From JANQPX01 sp965204405 (GTDB taxonomy: Bacteria; Pseudomonadota; Alphaproteobacteria; Geminicoccales; Geminicoccaceae), in contig CBDBEN010000002.1 of the NCBI GenBank assembly GCA_965204405.1, positions 248,001-312,000 on the forward strand: a stretch of DNA of 64,000 nt, in the 5' to 3' direction. A program made the translations under genes and the position numbers. This document shows positions 1 through 9,239 of this stretch, piece by piece. Under the pieces are notes generated by a model, which saw only the letters and a program-made list of their open reading frames with translations, searched no databases and was not told where the DNA came from. The stretch's first letter is position 1; the number at the start of each line of letters is the position of its first letter.

Positions 1-1
1 T

Positions 2-550
2 GGCTGGGAGATGATCAAGGACAAGCCGTGGGGGGTAGGCTTCAACCGGTTTGGCTTATTGTCATCGTCCTACGGCGGCAAGAAGGACCTCGACGCGCAT
101 AACCATTATGTACTGTTCGCGGCTGAAGCCAGTCTTATCGGGCTTGTGGTTCACCTTGTTCTGGTGCTGTCGCTTTGGTGGTATGGCCATCGCTACTATG
201 CCATGGCCAAGAAACGAAAGAACCCGCTTGGCCGATCGCTGGGCAGCGCCTTCGCCTTCATGACCTTTGCGATGCTTCTCGGCAACATCTACGGCAGCCC
301 GTTTTCCAACGGCGAGGTGATGGGGCTGTATTGGGTCCTTGCCGGGTTGATGGCGAGGCACATGATCATCCTTAAGCGCGGTGCCGAAGCGGTCAGGCCG
401 GAGACGTCACCACTTGCCGAGGCGGCTGACGGAACGAGCGCGCCGACCGTCAAAAAGCGCCCGCGCCGCCGAGGCCGCCGCGACCAGCAGCCAAGCAAAC
501 CGCTGATCGACGTCCCGGCGACGGTCGGAGCGGGCGGCGGTTCCGATTGA
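2..550 (+). CDS. O-antigen ligase-like membrane protein, 3' part
   Basis: The reading frame is open to the left edge of the window, so only the C-terminal 182 or so residues are present. The segment WGVGFNRF near the visible start resembles the glycine-rich loop before the last periplasmic loop of Wzy_C/WaaL proteins. Three hydrophobic stretches follow, at about residues 32-57, 73-95 and 100-118 counted from the methionine at base 11. The tail is cytosolic-looking and very basic (KKRPRRRGRRD), then ends in a glycine-rich segment. Such proteins ligate or polymerise lipid-linked glycans at the inner membrane. The family call rests on topology and the loop motif only; a different polytopic glycan protein is possible. 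Confidence 0.6.
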   Translation, partial: GWEMIKDKPWGVGFNRFGLLSSSYGGKKDLDAHNHYVLFAAEASLIGLVVHLVLVLSLWWYGHRYYAMAKKRKNPLGRSLGSAFAFMTFAMLLGNIYGSPFSNGEVMGLYWVLAGLMARHMIILKRGAEAVRPETSPLAEAADGTSAPTVKKRPRRRGRRDQQPSKPLIDVPATVGAGGGSD

Positions 551-597
551 CGGTTCCGGCGAGGTGGCGACGGGTTGGAGTCGGCATCGCCCGGCAA

Positions 598-636
598 GGG
601 GAGGGCGAGGCTCGGTCTTCCGGGATTCCACGGACC
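598..636. repeat. Family A repeat, half copy (A4)
   Basis: The stretch GGGCGAGGCTCGG followed by a diverged CCGGGATTCCACGGACC matches the right half of the palindromic elements at 6155-6231 and 12759-12834. The left arm is not recognisable. It lies between the two convergent genes ending at 550 and 698. Confidence 0.55.
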
Positions 637-697
637 GGATGACCATTGTCCCACAGTTCATGAAGGACGCATGAAGGCTCGGATGCTGCGAGGCGGG

Positions 698-3262
698 TCA
701 GTTTGATCCGACGATATTTACGTCCGCAGCGCACAATCGTGATGATTGCCACTGCTCGAACCAGAAGGGTATGTCGGCGGCCGGCATCGGTCGATTGATG
801 AAAAAGCCTTGGGCGGTGTCACAGCCGACGCCCCTTAGAAAGTCGAGCTGCTCGACGGTTTCGACGCCTTCGGCAACCACGGTCTTGCCCAGGCTGTGCC
901 CGACGCTGACCAGCGACTCGACAATGCTTGCATCACTCGCCTGCCGGGTGACGTTGGCGAGAAATGATCGGTCGATCTTCAGGATATCGACCGGCAGGGT
1001 CTTCAGACGCGCCATGGATGAGTAGCCCATGCCGAAATCGTCAATGGCGATGCTCACGCCCCGTTCTCTCAAGGCTATGAGGGAACAGATGACTTTGGCT
1101 TCATCGACGAGAGCTTCTTCGGTGATCTCGATGGTGATGTGCCGTGGATCGCAGTCGGTCACATCGAGGCAGCGGTCGACCAGATCGACGAACCCCTGGA
1201 GTTTGAGCAGGCTCGGTGAGACGTTCACGGCAATCTTGTTCTGGCCCAGCCCCCTCGACTCCCAGCGCCGCAGCTGCATCGCCGCTTCCTGAAGAACCCA
1301 TTCGGTCAGCGGGATGATCAGCCGGTTTTGCTCCGTCGCCGGGATGAACCTGTCGGGCTGCATCTGTCCATGTTTGGGATGATTCCAGCGGATAAGCGCC
1401 TCGAAGCCGGTGGTGCGATCGTCGGCGATGTTGATAAGCGGCTGGTAGTGCAGTTCGAATTGCTGCCGATCAAAAGCGTGGCGTAGTTCCTGATCCAGGG
1501 AACGCTGGGCTTGAAGCTGCCTTTGCAAGCTGGGATTGAAGACCCGCCAGGTGTGCCGTCCCGCCCGTTTCGCCGTGTAGAGGGCAAGATCCGCATTGGC
1601 CAGAATCCGTTCAGTGTCGCTGCCGTCGTCGGGATAGATCGCGATGCCGATGCTGATGCCGGTATGGACCGTGAGCCCATCGATGTCGTAGGGCTCGGCT
1701 ACCTTTTTGGTCATGCGATCCGCCAGATATCTGATCATGGCCGGGTCGCAAGATTGGGTCACGACCATCACGAACTCGTCGCCGCCGAAACGGGCAACCA
1801 GATCGCCGCCGCGCAAGCATGACTTCAGACGGTTGGCAACGTCGATCAGCAGTTTGTCGCCGACGGAGTGGCCAAGGGTGTCGTTGATATCCTTGAAGTG
1901 ATCGAGGTCGAGGAACAGCACGGCGAGCTTCGTGCCGTTACGCCTGGCAGCGCGGCAAGCCCGCTCGAGCTCATCATTGAAGTAGACCCTGTTCGGCAGC
2001 TTTGTGAGCGCATCATGCAGGGCCATGTGCTCGATCATCAGCTCCGCCTGTTTGCGCTCCGTGATGTCGAACCGCAAGCCGACCAAGCGCGTCGGGCGAC
2101 CGTCATCGCCACGTTCGACCACCTTGCCGATGCAGTTGAACCAAAGCCATTTTCCCGACTTGTTTCTCTGCCGCTGTTCGGAACGCAAGATCTCGGTCTT
2201 GCCTTCGAGCATCTCGTCCAGCCTGGTTCGCGCCGCTGCGCGGTCGTCGGGATGAAGACGCTTCATCCAGTCGGTCAATTGCCGGGGAACTTCATCGGCC
2301 CGATCATAACCCAGCATCCGTGCTGACTGCTGGTCATAGGTTACCTCGCCGCTCACGAGGTCGATGTCGAAGACACCGCCGCTCGCTCCTTCCAGCGCCA
2401 GCTTGAATCTTTCTTCGCTCTCCCTCATCACCTGTTCGGCGCGGATCCGTTCGGTAATGTCACTCGCAATCCCTCGATAGCCCTTGAAGGTACCGCTGGC
2501 ATCGAAGATTGGCGTGCCGCTGATGGATGCGCATATTTCCACCCCGCAGGGTAATCGATTCCAATATTGGAAGTTGTCGAATGGCTCCCTCGCGTTGAGA
2601 TGAGCTTTGTGACTGCGCCAAAAAGCATCGTCCCTCGGCACGTTATCCAATTCCCACCGGGTCTTGCCGAGAATGTTCTCATGGAAACCGCTGAGCTTGT
2701 TTGGCCCTTCCGAAACGAAGGTAAAGCGGTGCTCTGCGTCAGTCTCCCATAGCCAGTGAGTGCCTGTAGAAAGAAGGGAACGTACCCGATCTTCGGCCTC
2801 CAAGCGTGCCGTAACATCGCGAACCAAACTCAGGATCGCTGGCCTTCCTCCCCAGAGAATCGTGATGGCAACCGTCTCGACGTCCACGACTCGTCCATCA
2901 AGGCATAGTCTCTGAAAGCGTGTGAGGTGGGATTGGCCGCCCACGCCCTCGTCGTAGAGCTGCTTGATTCGCGCTAATATCCGTTCCCGGTCGACGGGGG
3001 CGATGAGATGGTACACATCACGCCCAAGGATCTCTCTCGGATCGTTGGCGCCATATTGCTCGGCGGCTGCTTGATTGACATAGACGATACGGCGTTCCTG
3101 TTGAATGGAGACGCCTTCCGGTGCGATTTCGATGAGCTGCCGGAGGTCTTCATCGGCTATTTTGCATTTTTCGGCACTGTTGCAAGGCAAGAATTGGTTG
3201 GAAACCGGTCCCGGGCTGATGGAAGATCGACTTCTTCGCCGAATTGGTGCATTTGACGCCAT
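698..3262 (-). CDS. PAS-PAS-PAS-GGDEF-EAL cyclic-di-GMP sensor enzyme
   Basis: This cytosolic multidomain protein of 854 residues should make or degrade cyclic-di-GMP in response to a ligand or redox cue. There are three PAS domains at about 40-150, 157-275 and 285-405; the last two end in DITER linkers. The GGDEF domain (about 415-575) has an intact RFGGDEF active site. The EAL domain (about 590-840) retains EALIRW, the Asn of AVNVSP, the Glu of TIEITEE, the Asp pair of AIDDFGMGYSS, Lys in LKIDRSF and Glu in VAEGVET, so both activities look possible. No membrane segment or periplasmic sensor was seen. It is a single gene with its own upstream region. The start at 3262 lacks a strong ribosome site but lies just before the first PAS domain. 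Confidence 0.93.
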   Translation of the reverse strand: MASNAPIRRRSRSSISPGPVSNQFLPCNSAEKCKIADEDLRQLIEIAPEGVSIQQERRIVYVNQAAAEQYGANDPREILGRDVYHLIAPVDRERILARIKQLYDEGVGGQSHLTRFQRLCLDGRVVDVETVAITILWGGRPAILSLVRDVTARLEAEDRVRSLLSTGTHWLWETDAEHRFTFVSEGPNKLSGFHENILGKTRWELDNVPRDDAFWRSHKAHLNAREPFDNFQYWNRLPCGVEICASISGTPIFDASGTFKGYRGIASDITERIRAEQVMRESEERFKLALEGASGGVFDIDLVSGEVTYDQQSARMLGYDRADEVPRQLTDWMKRLHPDDRAAARTRLDEMLEGKTEILRSEQRQRNKSGKWLWFNCIGKVVERGDDGRPTRLVGLRFDITERKQAELMIEHMALHDALTKLPNRVYFNDELERACRAARRNGTKLAVLFLDLDHFKDINDTLGHSVGDKLLIDVANRLKSCLRGGDLVARFGGDEFVMVVTQSCDPAMIRYLADRMTKKVAEPYDIDGLTVHTGISIGIAIYPDDGSDTERILANADLALYTAKRAGRHTWRVFNPSLQRQLQAQRSLDQELRHAFDRQQFELHYQPLINIADDRTTGFEALIRWNHPKHGQMQPDRFIPATEQNRLIIPLTEWVLQEAAMQLRRWESRGLGQNKIAVNVSPSLLKLQGFVDLVDRCLDVTDCDPRHITIEITEEALVDEAKVICSLIALRERGVSIAIDDFGMGYSSMARLKTLPVDILKIDRSFLANVTRQASDASIVESLVSVGHSLGKTVVAEGVETVEQLDFLRGVGCDTAQGFFINRPMPAADIPFWFEQWQSSRLCAADVNIVGSN

Positions 3263-3599
3263 GTATTCTTGCCCTGCTCGATTCGGCTGTCAGTCTCGTG
3301 ACTACATCAAAAACGAGTTGGGCAGGCTAAAACGAGAGGGTGCCCGGAACGCAAGAATTGATGCGGATGCAGTGCTTCGAGAATCAGCTTTGCCAATTGC
3401 AAGTTGCTTATTATAAGGATATTTTTAAACTTTCAAGATGTATTTTCTGCTATTTAAAGTGTTATTGTCTGTTTGCTAAAAACAATCAAAGGTTTATTTT
3501 TATTGATAGTATGGATAATTTTGGTTTCTTGTGGCTCGAGAAATCAATGTGATAATGATTCGTTCCCAAAAACGGGCCAGAAGCCTGGAGAGTGAGCCA
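3263..3599. other. AT-rich intergenic region between divergent genes
   Basis: These 337 bases separate the divergent PAS-GGDEF-EAL gene and the Tm-1-like gene. Bases 3400-3535 are clearly more AT-rich than the flanks and probably hold the promoters. No RNA gene, convincing ORF or clear palindrome was seen. Confidence 0.4.
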
Positions 3600-4883
3600 A
3601 TGCCGGAAAAACCAAGCGTCCCTTCAGAACCCGCCCCGGTCGAGCCAGCTTCCGCTGCTCCGGCTCTCGAAGGTCATGTCGTCGTCGCTGGTACGTTCGA
3701 TACCAAGGGTCAGGAACTGAACTTTCTTCGCGACCGGCTGGCGGCGCAGAAGGTCCGTGTGAAGACGGTCGATCTCTCCACGTCGGGCAAACCATCTTCT
3801 GCGGATTTTCCGCCGCATCACGTCGCGGCCTTTCATCCGGGCGGTGCGCCTGCCGTAATGACCGGAGATCGCGGTACGGCCATTGCAGCCATGGCGCAAG
3901 CCTTTGAGGCATGGACCGGAGCAGCGACCGGTATTGCCGGCATGATTTCGGCGGCCGGTTCCGGTGGCACGGCATTGGCGACGCCGGCCATGCGGGTTTT
4001 GCCGGTGGGCGTTCCGAAGATCATGATTTCGACCGTAGCATCTGGCGAGGTCGGGCACTATGTGGGCCCCTCCGACATCATGATGATGTATTCCGTGACC
4101 GATGTGCAAGGGATCAACCGGATCTCCGCGAAGGTGCTGGCGAACGGGGCGGATGCGCTTGCGGGAGCCGTTCGTTTCGGGCACGAGAACCCACCGGCCG
4201 TTCCGGCGGAAAAACCGGCTCTTGGGCTCACGATGTTCGGCGTGACCACACCCGCCGTGCAGCAGATCACCGCCGGGCTGGAGGACCGCTATGAATGCCT
4301 GGTTTTTCACGCAACCGGCGTAGGCGGGCGGTCGATGGAGAAACTGGCCGATAGCGGGCTGCTGAGCGCTGTTCTCGACATCACCACGACGGAAGTTTGC
4401 GATATGATGATGGGCGGTGTGTTTCCTGCCACCGAGGGTCGCTTCGGCGCCGTCATCCGCAGCCGCATTCCCTATCTCGGTTCAGTGGGCGCGCTCGACA
4501 TGGTGAACTGGCACGCCCCGGACACGGTGCCTGAGCGTTACCGGGGCCGGCTTTTCTACGAGCATAACCCGGAGATCACGCTGATGCGCACGACGGCGGA
4601 AGAAAACGCCCGCATGGGCTGCTGGATCGCCAGCCGGCTGAACGAGATGACGGGACCTGTTCGATTCATCCTGCCGCTCGGCGGGGTCTCGGCCCTGGAC
4701 GCACCGGGCGGGGCGTTCCATGATCCGGAGGCGGATCAGGCGCTGTTCGATACTATCCGGGGAACTTTTAAGCCAGGAGAAAATCGGGCGTTGATTGAGA
4801 TCGACCAGCACATCAATGATCCCGCCTTTGCAACCGCCGCGCTCGCAGCCTTCTCCGAAATCGCTGGGCAGGGGGTGGTATAA
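3600..4883 (+). CDS. Tm-1-like ATP-binding protein (UPF0261)
   Basis: This matches the UPF0261 family, the bacterial counterpart of the N-terminal half of tomato Tm-1. The nucleotide-binding N-terminal motif GTFDTKGQELNFLRD lies near residue 31. Further along are HATGVGGRSMEKL and the TTTEVCDMMMGGVF segment, typical of the family. A frame-extending GTG occurs at 3531, but the ATG at 3600 has GGAGAG seven bases upstream and gives a protein of 427 residues, so it is preferred. The first 25 residues are rich in Pro, Glu and Ala and look unstructured. The next gene, 101 bases downstream on the same strand, is the TIM-barrel partner that is fused to this domain in plants. The biochemical function in bacteria is not established. 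Confidence 0.85.
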   Translation: MPEKPSVPSEPAPVEPASAAPALEGHVVVAGTFDTKGQELNFLRDRLAAQKVRVKTVDLSTSGKPSSADFPPHHVAAFHPGGAPAVMTGDRGTAIAAMAQAFEAWTGAATGIAGMISAAGSGGTALATPAMRVLPVGVPKIMISTVASGEVGHYVGPSDIMMMYSVTDVQGINRISAKVLANGADALAGAVRFGHENPPAVPAEKPALGLTMFGVTTPAVQQITAGLEDRYECLVFHATGVGGRSMEKLADSGLLSAVLDITTTEVCDMMMGGVFPATEGRFGAVIRSRIPYLGSVGALDMVNWHAPDTVPERYRGRLFYEHNPEITLMRTTAEENARMGCWIASRLNEMTGPVRFILPLGGVSALDAPGGAFHDPEADQALFDTIRGTFKPGENRALIEIDQHINDPAFATAALAAFSEIAGQGVV

Positions 4884-4984
4884 CCACATCATTGTATTCA
4901 TAGGGAGTCTTGCAATTGAACATGAAATCAACGGCTTACCTCGCTATCCAGGTAAGCCTCCTGCTGCGGTCATACCGCTAGACC

Positions 4985-5824
4985 ATGCCCAGATTCTCGC
5001 GCGGTGACCTGATGGCGAAGTTCCGGAAGATGAAGGCGGACGGCGTGCCGATCGTCGGCGGCGGTGCCGGCACCGGCCTGTCGGCCAAATGCGAGGAGGC
5101 CGGCGGGATCGACCTGATCGTCATCTACAATTCCGGACGCTATCGCATGGCGGGCCGGGGCTCGCTCTCGGGGCTTCTGGCTTACGGCAATGCCAACGAG
5201 ATCGTCTTGGAGATGGCACGCGAAGTCCTGCCGGTCACCAGGACGACCCCGGTGCTTGCAGGCGTGAACGGCACGGATCCCTTTTGCCATTTCGACAGCT
5301 TTCTGGACGACCTGATCCGCCTTGGTTTCTCAGGCATTCAGAATTTTCCGACCGTCGGCCTGATCGACGGCACGTTCCGCGCCAATCTCGAGGAAACCGG
5401 GATGTCCTACGCCTTGGAAGTCGAGGTCGTCGCGATGGCCCATGCCAAGGATATGCTGACCACGCCTTATGTGTTCTCGGCCGAAGACGCCGACGCCATG
5501 GCCCGCGCCGGTGCCGACATCATCGTCTGCCATATGGGGCTTACCACCGGCGGCTCTATCGGCGCCGAGACGGCACTGAAGCTCGAAGACTGCCCGGCCC
5601 TGGTCGATAGCTGGGCTGAAGCTGCGCTCAGCGTCAACAAGGACGCCATCATCCTGGTCCATGGCGGGCCCGTATCCTCACCCGAAGATGCGGCCCATGT
5701 CTTGAAGAACACTGAGCATTGCCACGGCTTTTATGGCGCATCGTCGATGGAGCGTCTGCCGACCGAGGTTGCACTGACCGAACAGACCCGAGCCTTCAAG
5801 GCAATCTCGGGCAGCAGGGAATAG
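4985..5824 (+). CDS. Phosphoenolpyruvate hydrolase-like TIM-barrel protein (Tm-1 C-terminal type)
   Basis: The 279-residue protein matches the PF09370 family, named PEP hydrolase-like, which corresponds to the C-terminal domain of Tm-1. Visible hallmarks are GAGTGLSAKCEEAGG near residue 28, IYNSGRYRMAGRGSLSG, the central NFPTVGLIDG, and a late CHMGLTTGGSIG segment. Family members usually begin with a short M-x-R-F/T-R-x-x-[IL] sequence, so the ATG at 4985 fits better than the internal ATG at 5012, although neither has a strong ribosome site. It is probably cotranscribed with the UPF0261 gene. The enzymatic reaction in bacteria is unknown; the name reflects the family only. Confidence 0.85.
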   Translation: MPRFSRGDLMAKFRKMKADGVPIVGGGAGTGLSAKCEEAGGIDLIVIYNSGRYRMAGRGSLSGLLAYGNANEIVLEMAREVLPVTRTTPVLAGVNGTDPFCHFDSFLDDLIRLGFSGIQNFPTVGLIDGTFRANLEETGMSYALEVEVVAMAHAKDMLTTPYVFSAEDADAMARAGADIIVCHMGLTTGGSIGAETALKLEDCPALVDSWAEAALSVNKDAIILVHGGPVSSPEDAAHVLKNTEHCHGFYGASSMERLPTEVALTEQTRAFKAISGSRE

Positions 5825-6433
5825 GGACCGCCAACGGCAATGCAGCGATTGTCGTATCCGGAAGTTTTTTGTGTTGATTGTCCATTATCAATAATAATGT
5901 GCTGAATTATTTATTTCAAACAAACAAGTATTTATGGCGCGATGGTTGATATAAAATTTGGGACATTTGAAATAATTTACTTTGCCATGAAGGGTGAATA
6001 TTTACTTTTGTTAAGCAGTTGGATCGGCTTTCCGACCTGAACTCGCTCCAGTGCCCTGATCGCAATGTTCGTTCGATGATCTGCCACTGGCTCAGCCGTC
6101 GGACCAATCGCTCTTCATCCTTTCTTCATGATCGAGCATCAGGATGGCTTTCCAGGTCCATGGGATCCTGGGAATCTGCCCACCCGCCGAGAAGAAAGGG
6201 CGAGGCTCGGACTCCGAGGATCCCATGGACCGAAGTCAATTCCACACCGGTCGGGTTAGCGGAAGATTAAGCTGATGAGATCGAATGAACGTCGACATCA
6301 GGACATCAGTGCATTTTTCGATCTCATGAAGTCACCACCAGACTGCTCTCCCCCCCAATGACCTGCAGGATCCCGACCATATCGGGCGGTTGGGCGGGGG
6401 GAGAGGGCTGGTTCCGTTTGGTCGGAACATGCT
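5825..6433. other. Gene-free region carrying two repeat elements
   Basis: Bases 5860-6010 are AT-rich. The remainder is filled by a family A palindrome (6155-6231) and a family B palindrome (6311-6437). No plausible gene was seen; short ORFs here read through the repeats. Confidence 0.5.
6155..6231. repeat. Family A palindromic repeat (A1)
   Basis: An imperfect palindrome of 77 bp whose arms are GGTCCATGGGATCCTGGGAA and TCCGAGGATCCCATGGACC, with a middle containing CCGCCGAGAAG and GGGCGAGGCTCGG. A second copy is at 12759-12834, with half copies at about 25186-25234 and 598-636. Upstream TTCTTCATGAT and downstream GATTAAGC are also shared in part with the copy at 12.8 kb, so the mobile unit may be longer. 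Confidence 0.75.
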
Positions 6434-6437
6434 CTAG
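6311..6437. repeat. Family B palindromic element (B1), about 127 bp
   Basis: The core has CC-rich and GG-rich arms around GCAGGATCCCGACCATATCG. The left end reads GCATTTTTCGATC and the right end GGAACATGCTCTAG. The same ends occur in inverted order around the copy at 33259-33384. The right end overlaps the TAG stop codon of the M24 gene on the minus strand (6434-6436). Confidence 0.8.
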
Positions 6438-7717
6438 CGAATCAAGGGATCGAATCCCCAGGAGAATAGAGGTCTGCCGCCGTCTTTGGTGACCTGAATG
6501 ACGTCTTCCAGCCAGATCCGCTCATGCTCGCCGCCGGGATAGAGCAGATGAACCGGTGCGACCATGTTTTCTTCAAGCATCCAGTCGCCATTGGGCTCGC
6601 CGTCTGCGGTCGCAAGCTCGATGTCCATATGGGAAAGGCCGAGGCCGTGGAAGAAGATCAGGGCAAGGCCCGGATCCGGCACGCCTTCCCGGCGATAGAT
6701 GTCGCGCCCCTTGGTCTGCAGGTCGCTGATGCGCACGCCGGGCTTCATCTCATCCACCAGCATGCTTGCGACCTTGCCGGTGGCATCGGAGAACGTTTTC
6801 GCACCCGCCTCGGGCTCGCCGTCGACCACCCAGGTCTTGCCGCCGTCCCAGCAATAGAGATCGAGAGTGCCGTGGCAGTCGAACATGACATGAGTGCCGG
6901 GTGACACCTCGGTTTCTTCGAGGGCTGGGGACAGCATCAGCGTTGGATCGGTGCCGCGGGGGTGACCCCAGACCATGCCGCCGGGATCACGGACGAAGCC
7001 GCCGAGATCGGCTGCCGCTCCGGCATAGGCGCGATTCAGATCCCGCCAGGTGGCGCCCTTGTCCCAGCTTGCCATGGTTCGCCGTATCGCTGTTTCATTG
7101 AGCGCGGTCGAGCGTTCGAGAAGGCTTATTTCCGTCCCGGTCTTGACGGCACGGGCGAACATCATGGGGTCATAGCCGTCTATGACGGTCATGCCCTCGA
7201 CATTCAGGCGAAAGCCGAAACCCATGTCGTCGAAGGCGACATGTCCTTTGTCGAGCTTCAGGTCTTTGAGCGCCGTCCGTACGGCTTCGGCTTGGGTGAA
7301 GCTATAGTGCTCCTTGGCATGCCGGATCCAGTCGATATCAACGGCACCTTCGGGGATGAAGCGGTCGATCTCGTCATGTTCCGGCGGGCGGTCGATCGGC
7401 AGCATCACACCTCGAAACGGCCGGATATCCTCGATCCAGCTTGGCTGCATCAGAAAGCTTGCGAGATAATACTCGGCAATGACCAGGATCGGATGATCGG
7501 GCTGATGGCGCGAGATGATCACCGAAAACGGCCGGGGTTCGTCCGACTTGTGGGCAATGCCGTTGAACGAGGAAAGGTAGAAGACATTCTGCGCCGAGGT
7601 GGCGACGATCCCGTCCAGATTGCGCGTTTTCATCGAATGCACCAGACGTTCGAGATTGCAGAAACGCGGAGGCAGAGCGGTGCGGGTAAAACGGCGATCG
7701 GCGTTCACGTCGTCCAT
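6434..7717 (-). CDS. M24-family (creatinase/Xaa-Pro peptidase-like) hydrolase
   Basis: The 427-residue protein has an N-terminal creatinase-type domain (to about residue 160) and a pita-bread M24 domain. Of the five usual metal ligands, the two Asp are present with the usual spacing of 11 (FDCHG to YCWDGG), the His is in FHGLGLSHMD and the last Glu is in WLEDVIQVT. The fourth position, normally the Glu of a GMVFTxEP motif, is His here (NMVAPVHLLYPG). It may therefore bind metal differently or act more like creatinase-type enzymes that need no metal. The ATG at 7717 is chosen because GGGAGG lies seven bases upstream; a TTG 15 bases earlier would read through that site. It has no operon partner. 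The substrate is unknown. Confidence 0.85.
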   Translation of the reverse strand: MDDVNADRRFTRTALPPRFCNLERLVHSMKTRNLDGIVATSAQNVFYLSSFNGIAHKSDEPRPFSVIISRHQPDHPILVIAEYYLASFLMQPSWIEDIRPFRGVMLPIDRPPEHDEIDRFIPEGAVDIDWIRHAKEHYSFTQAEAVRTALKDLKLDKGHVAFDDMGFGFRLNVEGMTVIDGYDPMMFARAVKTGTEISLLERSTALNETAIRRTMASWDKGATWRDLNRAYAGAAADLGGFVRDPGGMVWGHPRGTDPTLMLSPALEETEVSPGTHVMFDCHGTLDLYCWDGGKTWVVDGEPEAGAKTFSDATGKVASMLVDEMKPGVRISDLQTKGRDIYRREGVPDPGLALIFFHGLGLSHMDIELATADGEPNGDWMLEENMVAPVHLLYPGGEHERIWLEDVIQVTKDGGRPLFSWGFDPLIR

Positions 7718-7868
7718 GATCAAGCCTCCCAAGATCCCTGTTCAATAAGGATAGGGTTGTTTCGGGCGCCGGCCAAGGGACGGGGGAGACGAACGCTTGG
7801 AGAGGTTTTGGAGCCTTGTCAGGTCAGGCTACTGAATAAGCCCATTCGCAGGCGCTTGAGCGCAGGCG

Positions 7869-9209
7869 TCATGCCGGTGGCGGAGGTACCACGATCTTGT
7901 CCCAGCTCTCATCAGGTTTTTTGGGCTTGCGCGGTTTTTTTCTGGCGGGCTTTTTGCCTTTGTAACGGCGCTCGAATCGTGGATCGCCTCTCGTTTCGGC
8001 GCGGACTGCGTCGGTACGCAAGAAGGGAATCTCGGTCTTGGTGATCTTGCCGTCGAGGTCCAGGCCGTGAAGAGCCTGCCAGCGAATGATGGCGTCCCGG
8101 GTCTTTTCGTCCGGCGTTCCGGTAATCGGGCCATCGTAGGAACCTATTCTGGTCAGTAGTTCCTGGACCTCGGCGTAGTCCTCCCGCGATAAGGCAGCCG
8201 GTCCGTTCTCGGGGGCAGGGGCGGGAGCGGGCGTCGGTAGGGCGGCGGTGGCAGGCTCGGCTTCGGGCTTGGCCTTGGTGAAGTAGAAATCACCGAAGAT
8301 GGACGAGTTTTCCCAGGGGATTTGCCGGCCGTTGGTTTGCTGCGCGACGTCCTGCCGGACCCGCTTGAAAACGTCCTCCAGCTTCAGCCCCGGGACCTTC
8401 AGATTCTTGACGATGGCCGCGGTGTAGGGGCTGTTCTTGCCGGCGCCGTCGAGAGCAATCTCGCCAGGGGCGGTGGCATAGGCGACAAAGGTGCCGCGCG
8501 GTGCGGAGGTCTGCGCAAGCCCTCTCGAGATCGCCCGGCTACCCCGGTTGAACGGGTTGTTCCGGCAGGCATCGAGGATGACGATGCTGAGATCGGTCTC
8601 GGCATTCCCCATGCGGCCGAGGACATGGTCGATCTCCAGGGTTTCCAGCGCCACATATTCGGCGACGGCATCGGAGCGGTTGCTGACGATATCGAGCTTC
8701 GCCCCGGTCGGGATCAGGAAATTCCGTCCATTCACCTGCACCGCATGGCCGGCATAGTAGAACAGGCTGACATCGCTGTCACGCATGTCCCGATCAAAGG
8801 CCAAAACGGCACGCTGCATTTCCTCGCGCTCGGCATTCAGGACCAGCTTGACCTTGAAGCCGGTCCGCCTCAGCGCTTCGGCCATGTCGGCGGCATCGTT
8901 GGCGGGATTGGTGAGATTGCCGATCTCGGGACCATAGCTGCTATTGCCGATGACCAGGGCAACCCGGCGTTCGAAGGACGCATAGGGTCCCGTTGCGTCG
9001 CTTGCGAGGCTGGCTGGGCCGGTAACGCTGCTGCGGTCGGCAATGGGGTCTAGGTCGGCACCGACGGTAGCCCGGCTCGTTTCGTCCGGCGGAGTCTCGA
9101 AACAACCCGTGAGCAGGAGCGACGCGAGTGCAGGGATCAGGACAAGCGGAGCAAGCCGATGGCGGGATTTGTTTCTGTTTGTCTGCGTCGGGTATTTGGA
9201 AGTGTTCAT
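7869..9209 (-). CDS. Caspase-like (peptidase C14) lipoprotein with C-terminal PGBD-like region
   Basis: A basic N-terminus and hydrophobic stretch end in LLLTGC, a lipobox with Cys36, so the protein should be anchored in the cell envelope. The caspase p20 fold covers about residues 80-300: RRVALVIGNSSYG begins the first strand, FYYAGHAVQ supplies the catalytic His and ILDACRNNPF the catalytic Cys. After a Pro/Ala-rich linker, a domain of about 65 residues (EVQELLTRIGSYDGPITGT and onward) resembles a peptidoglycan-binding repeat. The extreme C-terminus is strongly Lys/Arg-rich, then PPPPA. It lies 30 bases downstream of the beta-barrel gene on the same strand, suggesting a two-gene envelope operon. 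Substrates of bacterial caspase-like lipoproteins are mostly unknown. Confidence 0.88.
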   Translation of the reverse strand: MNTSKYPTQTNRNKSRHRLAPLVLIPALASLLLTGCFETPPDETSRATVGADLDPIADRSSVTGPASLASDATGPYASFERRVALVIGNSSYGPEIGNLTNPANDAADMAEALRRTGFKVKLVLNAEREEMQRAVLAFDRDMRDSDVSLFYYAGHAVQVNGRNFLIPTGAKLDIVSNRSDAVAEYVALETLEIDHVLGRMGNAETDLSIVILDACRNNPFNRGSRAISRGLAQTSAPRGTFVAYATAPGEIALDGAGKNSPYTAAIVKNLKVPGLKLEDVFKRVRQDVAQQTNGRQIPWENSSIFGDFYFTKAKPEAEPATAALPTPAPAPAPENGPAALSREDYAEVQELLTRIGSYDGPITGTPDEKTRDAIIRWQALHGLDLDGKITKTEIPFLRTDAVRAETRGDPRFERRYKGKKPARKKPRKPKKPDESWDKIVVPPPPA

Positions 9210-9239
9210 GCTATCGTCTGCTGCTGGACCGTCGAATCA

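Noticed and set aside
6019..6270. 83-codon frame also found in part at 12670-12873 and 25229-24792
   Set aside because: The similarity between these frames comes from the family A repeat they read through, not from a conserved gene.
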